DNA of 64,000 nt from Stenotrophomonas maltophilia (GTDB taxonomy: Bacteria > Pseudomonadota > Gammaproteobacteria > Xanthomonadales > Xanthomonadaceae), in the NCBI RefSeq assembly GCF_900186865.1, contig NZ_LT906480.1, forward strand, positions 3,800,001 through 3,864,000, in the 5' to 3' direction. Shown here in pieces: positions 51,231 through 60,324 of this stretch. Under the pieces are notes generated by a model. It did no database searches. It was not told where the DNA came from and worked only from the letters and a program-made list of their open reading frames with translations. A program made the position numbers and the translations under genes. Position 1 is the first letter of the stretch. Each line of letters opens with the position of its first letter.

Positions 51231-53668
51231 CGGCTCGGGGGAGGAGTGGCGGCGGGCGTCGCGGCAGGTTCGGCAGGCGCTTCCGGCTTGCGGTCCAGGC
51301 CGAACCAGCTGCGCCAGCCACCACCCTCGCCTTCGGCCTCGCCCTGCCCGTCCGGCGACACCGCCGGTGCACAGGGCGCATAGGCCGGCGCATAGCCGAC
51401 CACGAACGGGAAGCGGCGCGCTCCCGGGCAGCCCTCGTCGGTCGTGTTGAGGCCGCTGGCGGCCACCGACTGCCAGTCCAGGCCCTTGTTGCTGACCCGC
51501 AGCGGCGCACTGGGAAGACGCTGGAAGATGCCCGACCAGACCCGCATCGCGCCGGTGGCACCGTACAGGCCGGCCTGCTCGTTCTGGTCGTTGCCGATCC
51601 AGATCACCGCCAGGTGATCCCCGGTGTAACCGGCGTACCAGCTGTCACGACCATCGTTGGTGGTACCGGTCTTGCCGGCCGGCTGCAGGCGGCTGAGGCC
51701 ATCGGCGTTGAGCCGCTGCGCGGTGCCGCTGGCAACCACCTGCTGCAGGCCGACACTGATCAGGTTGGCGGCAATCGAATCGCCTTCCTGGGCCGGTGCC
51801 GGGGTCTTGTCGTAACGCTTGAGCAGCTTGCCCTGCGGATCGAGCACGCCACGCACCGCATGCAATGGCTGGATTTCGCCACCGGACGCGAGGAACTGGT
51901 ACAGCTGTGCCATCGCGTATGGGCTCTGGTCGGTCGAACCGAGGATCACCGCCGGATTCGCTTCGGCCTTGATGCCGGCCAGCACGTGGATCAGCTGGGT
52001 CACACGCTCGGGGCCGACCTGCATGCCCACGCGCACCGTGGCCTGGTTGTAGGAATGCGCCAGCGCGTCGATCAGGCGCACAGTGCCGTGGCTGCGGTTG
52101 TCCGCGTTGCCCGGGCTCCAGTTGCGGCCACGGCCGAGCTGCACCGTCACCGGCGAATCGTCGACCCAGCTGGCCAGCGAGTAGCGGTCCGGCTGCGCCA
52201 GCGCCAGCAGGTACACGAACGGCTTCAACAGCGAGCCGACCGGGCGCTGTGCTTCGATCGCTCGATTGAACCCCACCTCGGACACTTCACGGCTGCCGAT
52301 CACCGCCAGCACGTCACCGTTGTGCACGTCGGTCAGCACCATGCCGGCCTGCAGTTCGGGACGGCGCTTGCTTTCCAGCGACTTGATGGTGCGGGTCACC
52401 GCGCCTTCGGCATAGGCCTGCGCAGACGGCGACATGCCGGTCATCACGCTCAGGCCGGCGCCCTGCAGCGCCGATTCCGGATAGTCATGGCCGAGCTGGC
52501 GGCGAACCAGGTCCACATAGGCCGGGAAGCGGTTGGCCGCCACCAGGCCCGGCGTCTTGGGCACGCCCAGCGGCGCCTTCAGTGCACGCTGGTACTCGGC
52601 ATCGTCGATCAGCGTCGCCTCATGCAGCTTGCCCAGCACGAAATTACGGCGATCCAGCGCGCGTTCCGGGTTGCGCCGCGGATCGTAGTAGGACGGGCCC
52701 TTGACCAGGCCGATCAGCAGCGCGATCTGCTCGGTTTCCAGCGATTGCAGGTCACGGCCGAACCAGAACTCGGCGCCGGAAGACATGCCGTGGATGGCCT
52801 GGCTGCCGCGCTGGCCCAGGTACACCTGGTTGAGATAGGCCTCGAAGATGGTGCGCTTGTCGTAGCGCGCCTCCATGATCAGCGCGTACAGCACTTCGTT
52901 GAATTTGCGGGTGACCGTCTGTTCCTTGCCGATCCCGAGCAGGCCGCTGCGGGCCAGCTGCTGGGTCAGCGTGGACGCCCCCTGGCGGCTCTGGCCACCG
53001 GAACGGACCGTCACCCACACCGCGCGCGCGATGCCGGACAGATCGATGCCGTGGTGACGGTTGAAGTCCTTGTCCTCCACCGCCTGCAGGCCGGTCACCA
53101 GCAGGTCCGGCGCCTCGTCCATGCGGATCAGGCGGCGTTCTTCCTGCTTCTGCCCGTACAGGGTGGCAATACGTGCCGGGTCCAGGCGCGCAGCCTTCAG
53201 CGCCTTGCGGTTGTCGGCATCACGCAGCGACGCGACCGCACCGTCTGCCAGCGACAGTTCCAGCCGACGCGGTGCGACGCGGCCATCCACATCGTTGTAG
53301 CCACGGCTGGAAATGACAAAGCGCCCGCCGTTCACCGCATAGGTCGCCGGCTCCTTGCCCTGCCCGTCATCGCGGTAGGCGGATGCGGCGAGTTCGGTCT
53401 TCAGGGTCGCTGCGTCCATCGCCTTGCCGGGGGTGAGCACCAGCGGCCGCGCATATACCCGGGTCGGGATCTGCCAGCGCAGTTCACCGAAGCGCTGGGT
53501 CACCTGTTGGTTCAGGTACAGCGTATAAGGGATCAGGAAGCCCAATCCCAACGCGACCGCAGCCATGCTCCAGGTGATCAGGCGACGCCGCCACAGCGGG
53601 CTGTCGTCCTGCTGGTCGTCGTCGAAATCGTCGATGTCGTCGGAATCGTAGCGTCGGGGCACGGGCAT
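51227..53668 (-). CDS. mrcB: Bifunctional penicillin-binding protein 1b
   Basis: An 813-residue class A PBP. Order: acidic cytoplasmic tail (Asp-rich, residues about 8-23), one membrane helix (about 30-52), UB2H-like region (WQIPTRVYARPLVLTPGKAM), GT51 domain with VEDKDFNRHHGID and QGASTLTQQLARSG, and a transpeptidase domain with Ser479 in VGSLLKPF, SYNQATV (SxN) and GKTGTTND (KTG). It polymerises and cross-links peptidoglycan. It overlaps the LpoP-type lipoprotein gene by four bases. Confidence 0.97.
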   Translation of the reverse strand: MPVPRRYDSDDIDDFDDDQQDDSPLWRRRLITWSMAAVALGLGFLIPYTLYLNQQVTQRFGELRWQIPTRVYARPLVLTPGKAMDAATLKTELAASAYRDDGQGKEPATYAVNGGRFVISSRGYNDVDGRVAPRRLELSLADGAVASLRDADNRKALKAARLDPARIATLYGQKQEERRLIRMDEAPDLLVTGLQAVEDKDFNRHHGIDLSGIARAVWVTVRSGGQSRQGASTLTQQLARSGLLGIGKEQTVTRKFNEVLYALIMEARYDKRTIFEAYLNQVYLGQRGSQAIHGMSSGAEFWFGRDLQSLETEQIALLIGLVKGPSYYDPRRNPERALDRRNFVLGKLHEATLIDDAEYQRALKAPLGVPKTPGLVAANRFPAYVDLVRRQLGHDYPESALQGAGLSVMTGMSPSAQAYAEGAVTRTIKSLESKRRPELQAGMVLTDVHNGDVLAVIGSREVSEVGFNRAIEAQRPVGSLLKPFVYLLALAQPDRYSLASWVDDSPVTVQLGRGRNWSPGNADNRSHGTVRLIDALAHSYNQATVRVGMQVGPERVTQLIHVLAGIKAEANPAVILGSTDQSPYAMAQLYQFLASGGEIQPLHAVRGVLDPQGKLLKRYDKTPAPAQEGDSIAANLISVGLQQVVASGTAQRLNADGLSRLQPAGKTGTTNDGRDSWYAGYTGDHLAVIWIGNDQNEQAGLYGATGAMRVWSGIFQRLPSAPLRVSNKGLDWQSVAASGLNTTDEGCPGARRFPFVVGYAPAYAPCAPAVSPDGQGEAEGEGGGWRSWFGLDRKPEAPAEPAATPAATPPPSR

Positions 53669-53746
53669 GCAGGCAGGTAGGGTCTGGCGAGTCTAACGCA
53701 GGCGCCGCGGTGGCTGGCAGGCGATGGCCCGCGGTTTCACTGCAGT

Positions 53747-54799
53747 TCAAGCAGCGCGCGGCGCCCGCCACCCGGCCCACGCACCCGCAAGCGCTGCCCA
53801 GCCCCCTTTCCAGCCGCCCCCCGCCAGGCAGACGTTGGCCAGGCGTGCGATCAACCGCGGCGCATCATGGGCGATCCAGCCTGCCGGCACATCCACGCGG
53901 CGATACAGCTGCAGTCGCGACCAGGCCATGCGCCAGGCGAGCGCGTGAAGTCCCTGGAAGCGCTCCGGCGCCACCACCACGCCGCGCTGCCCCAGCAGAT
54001 CGGCCAGGGCCAGCAGGCGCCCGGCCGTGCGCTGGCGCGCCTGTGAATCGAACAGATCGAGATGCCGCAGGCGTTGCAGGAAACCGCGGCGACTGGCACC
54101 GATCTGGTTGTTGCCATGCTGCCGGTAGTCGATGGTCGGTTCGGCCAGCATGTCCAATCCTCCACGCAGCGATGCGTGGACCGCCAGCCATTCGTCGTGG
54201 CTCCAGCCCGGCGGGACCGGCAGCGATCCGGCCAGCAGCCCGCGGCGCAGCGCGCAGGTGGCACCGGTGATGAAGTTGCGCAGCAGGATCGCGTCGATCG
54301 CAAGGCCCGAGCGTTCCAGCTCGACCTCGGCCGGATGGACCACCAGTACCTCCAGCAGCCGCTGGCCAAGCGGCGCACCCTGCGCGTCCACCAGGCATGC
54401 GTCGCTGTGCAGCAGCAACAGGGCCGGGTCTGCCTGGAAGCGTTGAACATAGCGGCGGACACGCCCCGGATGCCAGACATCATCCTGGTCGCACAGGAAC
54501 AGGATGTCGGCCTGGCAACGCATCAGTGCATCGGCGAAATTGCGCACATAGCCGAGATTGCGCGCGTGCTGGACGATCTCGACACGGATGCCCAGCGCCT
54601 TTGCACGCGGCACGAAGGCCTGCAGCAGCTGCAGCGTCTGGTCGCTGGAACCGTCATCGCCGATCATGACTTCGTTCACCGGAAGATCCTGGTCGAGGAT
54701 GCTGTCCAGCTGCGCCTGCAGGTAGCGCGCACCGTTGTAGGTGCACAGCGCGACGCCAATGCGCTCGGCAGGGGCCGATCGGGATGGCGCGTCAGGCAT
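53747..54799 (-). CDS. Family 2 glycosyltransferase
   Basis: A 350-residue GT-A fold enzyme, start placed at ATG 54799 (a TTG lies 21 bases upstream). Motifs: VALCTYNGARYLQAQLDSIL, DDGSSDQTLQLL, and FLCDQDDVWHPGRVRRYV, the pattern of rhamnosyltransferase-like GT2 enzymes of polysaccharide synthesis; WSHDEWLAVHAS may hold the catalytic acid. No sugar-biosynthesis genes accompany it, so donor and acceptor are unknown. It has no clear membrane anchor. Confidence 0.88.
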   Translation of the reverse strand: MPDAPSRSAPAERIGVALCTYNGARYLQAQLDSILDQDLPVNEVMIGDDGSSDQTLQLLQAFVPRAKALGIRVEIVQHARNLGYVRNFADALMRCQADILFLCDQDDVWHPGRVRRYVQRFQADPALLLLHSDACLVDAQGAPLGQRLLEVLVVHPAEVELERSGLAIDAILLRNFITGATCALRRGLLAGSLPVPPGWSHDEWLAVHASLRGGLDMLAEPTIDYRQHGNNQIGASRRGFLQRLRHLDLFDSQARQRTAGRLLALADLLGQRGVVVAPERFQGLHALAWRMAWSRLQLYRRVDVPAGWIAHDAPRLIARLANVCLAGGGWKGGWAALAGAWAGWRAPRAA

Positions 54800-54871
54800 C
54801 GAACGTACTCGCGGAAACAAGGGCCGGGGGATGGTAGCAGAGCCCCCAGAGAGGATGGATACGATGGCTGG

Positions 54872-55768
54872 CTAGCCGTTGCCGGGATACGCAGCGATCC
54901 GCTGCACGGCCTGGGTCGAGCTCATCGGTCGCCACGTGTCCGCGTCGGGCTGGAACGGCCGCGGATGTATGTCCAGCAGCGCCTGCAGCTGGCCATTGTC
55001 CGCAATCAGATCCTGCTGCAGGCGTGACACCGGACCACGCGCCCGCGGCAGCAACGCGGCCAGGCCCCGCAGTGCCGCGCCCGGCAACGGCAGCGCCAAT
55101 GTCGGCTGTGCCAGGCTGGCGTGCACGCGGCGGAACATCGCGTGATAGGGCAGGCGCTCGCCACCGCCGATTTCCAGCACCCGTGCCGACGCTGCACCGG
55201 TGGCGATGCAGGTCACCACGGCGCGGGCGATATCGTCGGCATGCACCGGTTGGCGCAGGCCTCCCACCAGCGGAATCGGAAACAGGCGCAGACGCAGCGC
55301 ACGCTGCACGATCGGGGTGATGCTGCGGTCGATGCCGGCCCCATAGATCAGGGTCGGCCGCAGGATCGTCCAGCCCATGCCAAGACGCTCGGCCTGCGCG
55401 ATCAGGCCCGCTTCGCCCCGCTGCAGCATCGCCACGACGTCCTGCTCGTCGGCCTGCTCGGAATTCTGCTTGCTCAGCACGCTCATCGAACTGGTGGCGA
55501 TGACCTGCCGCGCGGGGGCCGCCGTCTGCCGCGACAACCACTGCGCCAATGCTTCAAGGGGGCCGAAGCTGGCAATCGCCTGCCAGTCCGGAGACGGCAC
55601 GCTGTCCAGCGCAGCCGCCAGGTCCCCGCAAAGCCACTGCACGCCGTCCTGTGCCGGTTGCGGTTGCCGGCTCACCGCCTGTACCCGTCCATGCGCCTGC
55701 ACCAGGCGCGGCAGCAGGAACCGGCCGATCTGGCTGGTGGCTCCGGAAACAAGGACGGTCATCGGCAC
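54872..55768 (-). CDS. Atypical extended SDR (NAD-dependent epimerase/dehydratase-like)
   Basis: A 298-residue Rossmann protein with TVLVSGATSQIGRFLLPRLV at the N terminus and LRPTLIYGAGIDRSITPI in the middle, followed by LRQPVHADDIARAVV. These match the NAD-dependent epimerase/dehydratase superfamily. The expected YxxxK is not seen; the position after the SSMS region reads QRGEAGLIAQAE, so classical SDR chemistry is doubtful. It may bind nucleotide for a structural or assembly role. It lies between the TPR-like gene and a glycosyltransferase on the same strand. Confidence 0.8.
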   Translation of the reverse strand: MPMTVLVSGATSQIGRFLLPRLVQAHGRVQAVSRQPQPAQDGVQWLCGDLAAALDSVPSPDWQAIASFGPLEALAQWLSRQTAAPARQVIATSSMSVLSKQNSEQADEQDVVAMLQRGEAGLIAQAERLGMGWTILRPTLIYGAGIDRSITPIVQRALRLRLFPIPLVGGLRQPVHADDIARAVVTCIATGAASARVLEIGGGERLPYHAMFRRVHASLAQPTLALPLPGAALRGLAALLPRARGPVSRLQQDLIADNGQLQALLDIHPRPFQPDADTWRPMSSTQAVQRIAAYPGNG

Positions 55769-55825
55769 TCCGTGGGGATGTTGCGAGGGGTGGCTACTAT
55801 AGCGGTCCCTCCGGCAGCGGCGGGC

Positions 55826-57397
55826 TCAGGGCGACGACACCCCGATGTCGCGCAGGCGCTGCCGCAACTGCTGGTACTCGCTGCTGGAAGTGCCGACGCC
55901 AAGCTCGCCCGCCTGCTGGAGCGCACGTTCGGCAAAGGCGACATCTCCGTTGCCCAATCGTTCGCTGCCAATCGCAATCCAACGCTGCGCGAGGCGCTGG
56001 CGGGCCGCAGGCAGGCCGCCAGCGGTGGGAGACAACGTCTGCCAGGCCTGCAGGCAGGCACCTGCAGCCTGCACCCGGTTCTGCCGGAGGTTGTCGTCGA
56101 AACAACGGCGACTGGCAGGCAGCAGGCGCGCGGCCGCGGCCTTCACCCGTGAATCGCGCGGTGCCAGCGCCTGTGCTTCGCGAAGGGCATCGAATGCGCT
56201 GTGCCCCGGCGGGCTGATCCATTGGCCTGCGCGCTCGGCGCGTTCGATCCGGCGCAGGTGATCGCGCAGCTCGCGTTCACGCTGCGCGTTGCTCACTGCG
56301 GGCTGCTGCAGTGCCTCCCGGGCCTGCCGTGCACGCTGCAGGCGCTGCACCAGTTGCTGTCGTGCCGCCTGCGAAGCGCCCAGTGCTTCGGCCAGCACGG
56401 CATCACGCTGCGCCGCCTCGAACTGGAAATCGTCGGCCTGGATCTGGCTTCGCGCCAGCACCGCCTGCAGCACCTGCTCGCGGCCCCGCTGGGCAGTGGG
56501 ATCGTCCGGCGCCACCGCCAGCACGGCCAGGAACCCCTTTGCGGCACGTTCCAGCTGCTGTCGCTGAAGTGCGAGCTGTGCCTGCCGCAAGCGCTCGTCG
56601 ACCGCCCGTGCCAGGGCCTCCTGGCTGGCGGGAAGATCGGCGTGGCCTGCATCGAACAGGCGCGCGCGCTGCAACGTCGCAGCGGCTTCAGCCAGTTCCC
56701 CGCGTCCGGCCAGCGCGCGCGCATGCTGCAGCAGATCGCTCAGTGCATCCTCGCGCCCCTCCAGAGCGGGCAGGTTGTCCGGCTGCAGTGCCAGGATGCG
56801 CTGGAACAGCGGCAACGCACTGCTGTCGCCATCGTCCAGCCGGCCGGCCGCGAACGCATTGCGGGCCTGGGCCAGCAACGCGCCGATACCGGCGCCGGCG
56901 CTACGCCGCGCCTGCAGTTGACGGGCCACGGCGTCGGCGTCGCCCTGCGGCACCTGCAGCTCGCGGGCCAGCGCCAGTGACTGCGCGCTGCCCTCCAGAT
57001 CGTCGCCCTGCAGCTTGTCGCGGGCCTGCTGCAGTGCTGCCGCGGCGGTTCGTGCAAGGCCCTGGCGCGCCTGCGGCCGATCGCCATCCAGTGCCAGCAC
57101 CGCCTGGTAGCGCTCCCGCGCACCACTGCCGTCGGCCGCACTCAGCCGGCCGGCGGCGAGCGCGCGATCGCCTTCGACCAGCAGCTGTTCGATCTGCGGC
57201 TCGTCCCAGAACCAGTCGGCCAGCGGCTTGCGCAGCAGCACCAGCAGCACGAACACCGCCAGCGCCGCGACCAGCGCCCATCGCCAGACCCGCCGCGCAT
57301 GACGTGCCTGCAGCCACCACCAGCGGCCTTCGCGGCGGACGCGATCCAGCGCAGGGTGTTCAGCGCCATGCGGGCGATGCGGGGGCTCGCGTTCCAT
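55826..57397 (-). CDS. TPR-like single-pass membrane protein of unknown function
   Basis: A 523-residue protein: basic N terminus, one membrane helix (about residues 40-56), then a long Ala/Leu/Gln-rich helical region resembling TPR or coiled-coil repeats (YQAVLALDGDRPQARQGLAR, FQRILALQPDNLPALEGRED, FLAVLAVAPDDPTAQRGREQ recur about every 90-120 residues). The bulk is predicted to be periplasmic. It may be a scaffold. It lies 30 bases after the relA stop on the same strand. I recognise no named family. Confidence 0.78.
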   Translation of the reverse strand: MEREPPHRPHGAEHPALDRVRREGRWWWLQARHARRVWRWALVAALAVFVLLVLLRKPLADWFWDEPQIEQLLVEGDRALAAGRLSAADGSGARERYQAVLALDGDRPQARQGLARTAAAALQQARDKLQGDDLEGSAQSLALARELQVPQGDADAVARQLQARRSAGAGIGALLAQARNAFAAGRLDDGDSSALPLFQRILALQPDNLPALEGREDALSDLLQHARALAGRGELAEAAATLQRARLFDAGHADLPASQEALARAVDERLRQAQLALQRQQLERAAKGFLAVLAVAPDDPTAQRGREQVLQAVLARSQIQADDFQFEAAQRDAVLAEALGASQAARQQLVQRLQRARQAREALQQPAVSNAQRERELRDHLRRIERAERAGQWISPPGHSAFDALREAQALAPRDSRVKAAAARLLPASRRCFDDNLRQNRVQAAGACLQAWQTLSPTAGGLPAARQRLAQRWIAIGSERLGNGDVAFAERALQQAGELGVGTSSSEYQQLRQRLRDIGVSSP

Positions 57398-57427
57398 GCG
57401 TGCAGGGTAGCCGGGGCGGCGTGAAGC

Positions 57428-59584
57428 TCAGCCGAGGCGACGCGCCTCGCTCACGCCCGGCAGCGCGTCCAGCTTGCCCAGCAGGTTCGACAACTGGTCG
57501 TAGTCGCTGACCTTCAGCCTCAGGCGCAGATGGGCACGGCCACTGTTGCGCACGTTGTCACTGTGGATGTCGAGCACGTAGGCGTCTTCCTGGGCGATCA
57601 GGTTGGTGATGTCCTTCAGCAGCCAGCGGCGGTCGACCGCATCGACCACCACGTCCACCTCGTAGCCGCCCCCGGCCTGGCCCCATTCCACCGGCAGGAT
57701 GCGCTGCGGGCTGGTGGCCGCCAGCCGGGCCAGCGCGGCACAGTCTGCCCGGTGCACGGTGACACCGCGGCTACGGGTGAGGTAGCCGATGATCGGTTCG
57801 CCGGCCACCGGCTGGCAGCAGCGCGCCAGCTGCACCAGCAGATTGCCCACGCCCTGCACCGTGAACTTGGACTTGCCCAGGTTCTCGCGGCGGGCGGTCG
57901 GGCGCGGAAGCGCCGGCACAGGGGCCGGCTGGCTGGCCGCGCGCTCTGCCTCCAGCAGCGTACGGCTGACCTGGTTCGGGCCGGTGTCGCCCAGCGCCAC
58001 CTGGATGTAGAGGTCGTCAACGCTGTCGGCATGGAACTTCTTCGCCGCCACCGCCAGATCCGAATGCTGCAGCCCCAGGCGCTTCAGCTCGCGCTCGAGC
58101 AGTTCGCGCCCGGCCTGCACGTTGCGCGCGCGGTCCAGCTTGTGGAACCAGCTGCGCACCTTTTCGCGCGAGCGGTTGCTGGCCAGGAAGCCCAGCGCGG
58201 GCATCAGCCAGTCGCGGCGGGGGTCGGCCTCCTTGCCGGTGAGGATCTCGACACGGTCGCCGCTGCGCAGGCGATAGGTCAGCGGCACGATGCGGCCATT
58301 GACCTTGGCGCCACGGCAGCGGTGGCCCACCATCGTATGTACCTGGTAGGCGAAATCCAGCGGCGTGGCCCCCTGGGGCAGGTCCAGCACCTCGTCCTTC
58401 GGGCTGAGCGCATAGACCCGGTCCTCGGTCAGCTCGGCGTCGAGTGCCCCGGCCAGTTCATTGCCCTGCCCGTCCTGCGCCTGCTCCAGCAGCTGGCGCA
58501 TCCAGGTGATCTTGCGATCGAACGACTTTTCCGCGCCCTTGCCGCCTTCCTTGTACTTCCAGTGCGCGGCCACGCCCAGCTCGGCCTGGGAATGCATCTC
58601 GTGGGTGCGGATCTGCACTTCGATCGTGCGCCCTTCCGGGCCGACCACGGCGGTGTGCAGCGAACGGTAGTCGTTGGCCTTCGGGCGTGCGATGTAATCG
58701 TCGAACTCGCTCGGCACCGGGGCCCACAGCGCATGCACCACACCCAGCGCGGCGTAGCAGGCGGCGACGTCGTCGACCATCACCCGCACCGCGCGGATGT
58801 CGTACAGCTGGTCGAACGCCAGCCGCTTCTTCTGCATCTTCCGCCAGATGCTGTAGATGTGCTTGGGGCGGCCACTCACTTCGGCATGGATGCCCTGTGC
58901 GGCCAGCTCGCGCGACAGCTGCTTCTTCACGTTCTGCACGTAGCGCTCGCGCGCCACGCGGGTTTCGTCCACTTCGCGCGCGATGCGGCGGTAGGTTTCC
59001 GGCTCCAGGTGGCGGAACGCCAGGTCCTCCAGCTCCCACTTCAGCTGCCAGATGCCCAATCGGTTGGCCAGCGGCGCGTGGATGTCGCGGGTCAGCTGCG
59101 CCAGCGCCCGCCGCTGCTCGTCGTCCAGCTTGTCGGCAGCGCGCATTCTCGCCAGCTGCCGGGCCAGCAGGATTGGCACCACGCGCAGGTCGCGGATGAT
59201 CGCCAGCAGCAGGCGGCGCAGGCCCTCGCTGTTGCGCCCGGCCTCGCGGCCAGCATGCAGCGCCCAGACCGGATCGGCGGCGTCCTGGCCGTCGAGCAGG
59301 CCGATCACCGCCGCCTTGTGGTTGCCCAGCGGCAGCTGGTCCAGGCTGGCGCGCAGGCCGGGCAGGTCGAACAACAGCGCGGCAACCACCGCGCCTTCGT
59401 CGGCCGAGAGCGTCGACAGTGCATCGAGGGTATCGCCCAGCACCGACCAGCTGGCGCGCATCTGGTGGTCGCACTCCGGTGCTTCCCAGTGTTCGCGCAG
59501 GGCCTGGCGCAGCGGAGCGGGCAGCACCGCGGCGGAGGGACGGTTCAACAAGGCATCCAGGCCGGGGACAGAAGCGCGGTTCAC
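57428..59584 (-). CDS. relA: (p)ppGpp synthetase RelA
   Basis: A 718-residue RelA/SpoT homologue that makes (p)ppGpp on stalled ribosomes. The N-terminal HD region lacks the HDxxED motif (it reads LLFDLPGL), so hydrolase activity is presumably absent, which makes it RelA and not SpoT. The synthetase domain has RPKHIYSIWRKMQKKRLAFD, YDIRAVRVMV and DYRSLHTAVVGPEG; then TGS (VYALSPKDEVLDLPQGATPL), a helical region, a Cys-rich motif (ARCCQPVAGEPIIGYL) and a C-terminal ACT domain. The start is GTG at 59584. Confidence 0.95.
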   Translation of the reverse strand: MNRASVPGLDALLNRPSAAVLPAPLRQALREHWEAPECDHQMRASWSVLGDTLDALSTLSADEGAVVAALLFDLPGLRASLDQLPLGNHKAAVIGLLDGQDAADPVWALHAGREAGRNSEGLRRLLLAIIRDLRVVPILLARQLARMRAADKLDDEQRRALAQLTRDIHAPLANRLGIWQLKWELEDLAFRHLEPETYRRIAREVDETRVARERYVQNVKKQLSRELAAQGIHAEVSGRPKHIYSIWRKMQKKRLAFDQLYDIRAVRVMVDDVAACYAALGVVHALWAPVPSEFDDYIARPKANDYRSLHTAVVGPEGRTIEVQIRTHEMHSQAELGVAAHWKYKEGGKGAEKSFDRKITWMRQLLEQAQDGQGNELAGALDAELTEDRVYALSPKDEVLDLPQGATPLDFAYQVHTMVGHRCRGAKVNGRIVPLTYRLRSGDRVEILTGKEADPRRDWLMPALGFLASNRSREKVRSWFHKLDRARNVQAGRELLERELKRLGLQHSDLAVAAKKFHADSVDDLYIQVALGDTGPNQVSRTLLEAERAASQPAPVPALPRPTARRENLGKSKFTVQGVGNLLVQLARCCQPVAGEPIIGYLTRSRGVTVHRADCAALARLAATSPQRILPVEWGQAGGGYEVDVVVDAVDRRWLLKDITNLIAQEDAYVLDIHSDNVRNSGRAHLRLRLKVSDYDQLSNLLGKLDALPGVSEARRLG

Positions 59585-59613
59585 AGCATCGAGCAGGCAA
59601 GACAGAGGTTCCT

Positions 59614-59642
59614 ACACTAGCGCCGGCGCCGTTCAGGGACAA
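59614..59642 (-). promoter_or_regulatory. Candidate relA promoter
   Basis: On the minus strand TTGTCC (59637-59642), 17 bases, TAGTGT (59614-59619). It gives a leader of about 22 bases with little Shine-Dalgarno character before the GTG start. Confidence 0.5.
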
Positions 59643-59714
59643 TCACCGCAGCCACCATCACCCGGCATGAAGACATGCCGCTACACTCGCCGGCAAACCC
59701 AGGAGAGTTCCGCC

Positions 59715-60251
59715 ATGCCCTCGATCGCCCCACGTTTCCGTCCACGGCTGCTGGCCTGCGCCGCACTGCTGCTGTCCCTGTCGGCGCCTGCGCTGGCCCA
59801 GCGCGTGGTGGACGGTGACCTGCAGCAGCAGATGTCGCCGACCGAATTCAAGGCGGCCGGCCTGGACAAGCTGAGCGCGCAGGAACTGGCCACGCTCAAC
59901 CGCTGGCTGCAGGGCAAGGTTGAAGCGGCGACGACCCAGGCTGTGGCAGCGGTACGCGAAGAAGCCCGCGAACAGGGCCGCCAGGAAGTGATCGTGAAGA
60001 ACCGCGGGTTCTTCGATTTCGGCAGCAGCGAGCCGATCACCGGTGTGCTGCAGGGCGAGTTCCGTGGCTTCGGCAAGGGCCGCGTCTACGTGCTGGACAA
60101 TGGCCAGGAATGGGAGCAGACCGACAGCACCAGCGTGGTCGGCGTGCGCAAGCAATCGCCCAAGGTCAGCATCAAGCCCGGCGTGATGGGCGTGTGGTAC
60201 ATGAAGGTGGAAGGCGTGAACAGCCAGCCCAAGGTGCGCCGCTCCAAGTAG
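59715..60251 (+). CDS. Small secreted protein of unknown function
   Basis: A 178-residue protein with a Sec signal peptide (RLLACAALLLSLSAPALAQ, cleavage after ALA near residue 28). AGGAGAG at 59701 fixes the ATG. The mature part starts with a helical, Gln-rich segment (FKAAGLDKLSAQELATLNRW) and continues with a beta-rich domain (FRGFGKGRVYVLDNGQEWEQ, VSIKPGVMGVWYMKVEG). It looks like a conserved Xanthomonadaceae periplasmic protein, but I know no function. It is divergent from relA. Its TAG stop is part of a SMAG-type GTAG head. Confidence 0.8.
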   Translation: MPSIAPRFRPRLLACAALLLSLSAPALAQRVVDGDLQQQMSPTEFKAAGLDKLSAQELATLNRWLQGKVEAATTQAVAAVREEAREQGRQEVIVKNRGFFDFGSSEPITGVLQGEFRGFGKGRVYVLDNGQEWEQTDSTSVVGVRKQSPKVSIKPGVMGVWYMKVEGVNSQPKVRRSK

Positions 60252-60273
60252 TGGATCCACGCCACGCGTGGAT
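60249..60273 (+). repeat. SMAG-like hairpin overlapping a stop codon
   Basis: GTAG (60248-60251) then ATCCACG-CCACG-CGTGGAT (60255-60273). The TAG of the head is the stop codon of the small secreted protein. Confidence 0.6.
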
Positions 60274-60286
60274 GACATTCCACCGT

Positions 60287-60313
60287 ACCCCGCCGGTCAT
60301 CGTCCGGCGGGGT
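60287..60313. terminator. Hairpin between the secreted protein gene and hrpA
   Basis: ACCCCGCCGG (60287-60296) and CCGGCGGGGT (60304-60313) form a perfect 10-bp stem without a T-run, between two convergent genes. Confidence 0.55.
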
Positions 60314-60324
60314 CGGGTCGGGGG

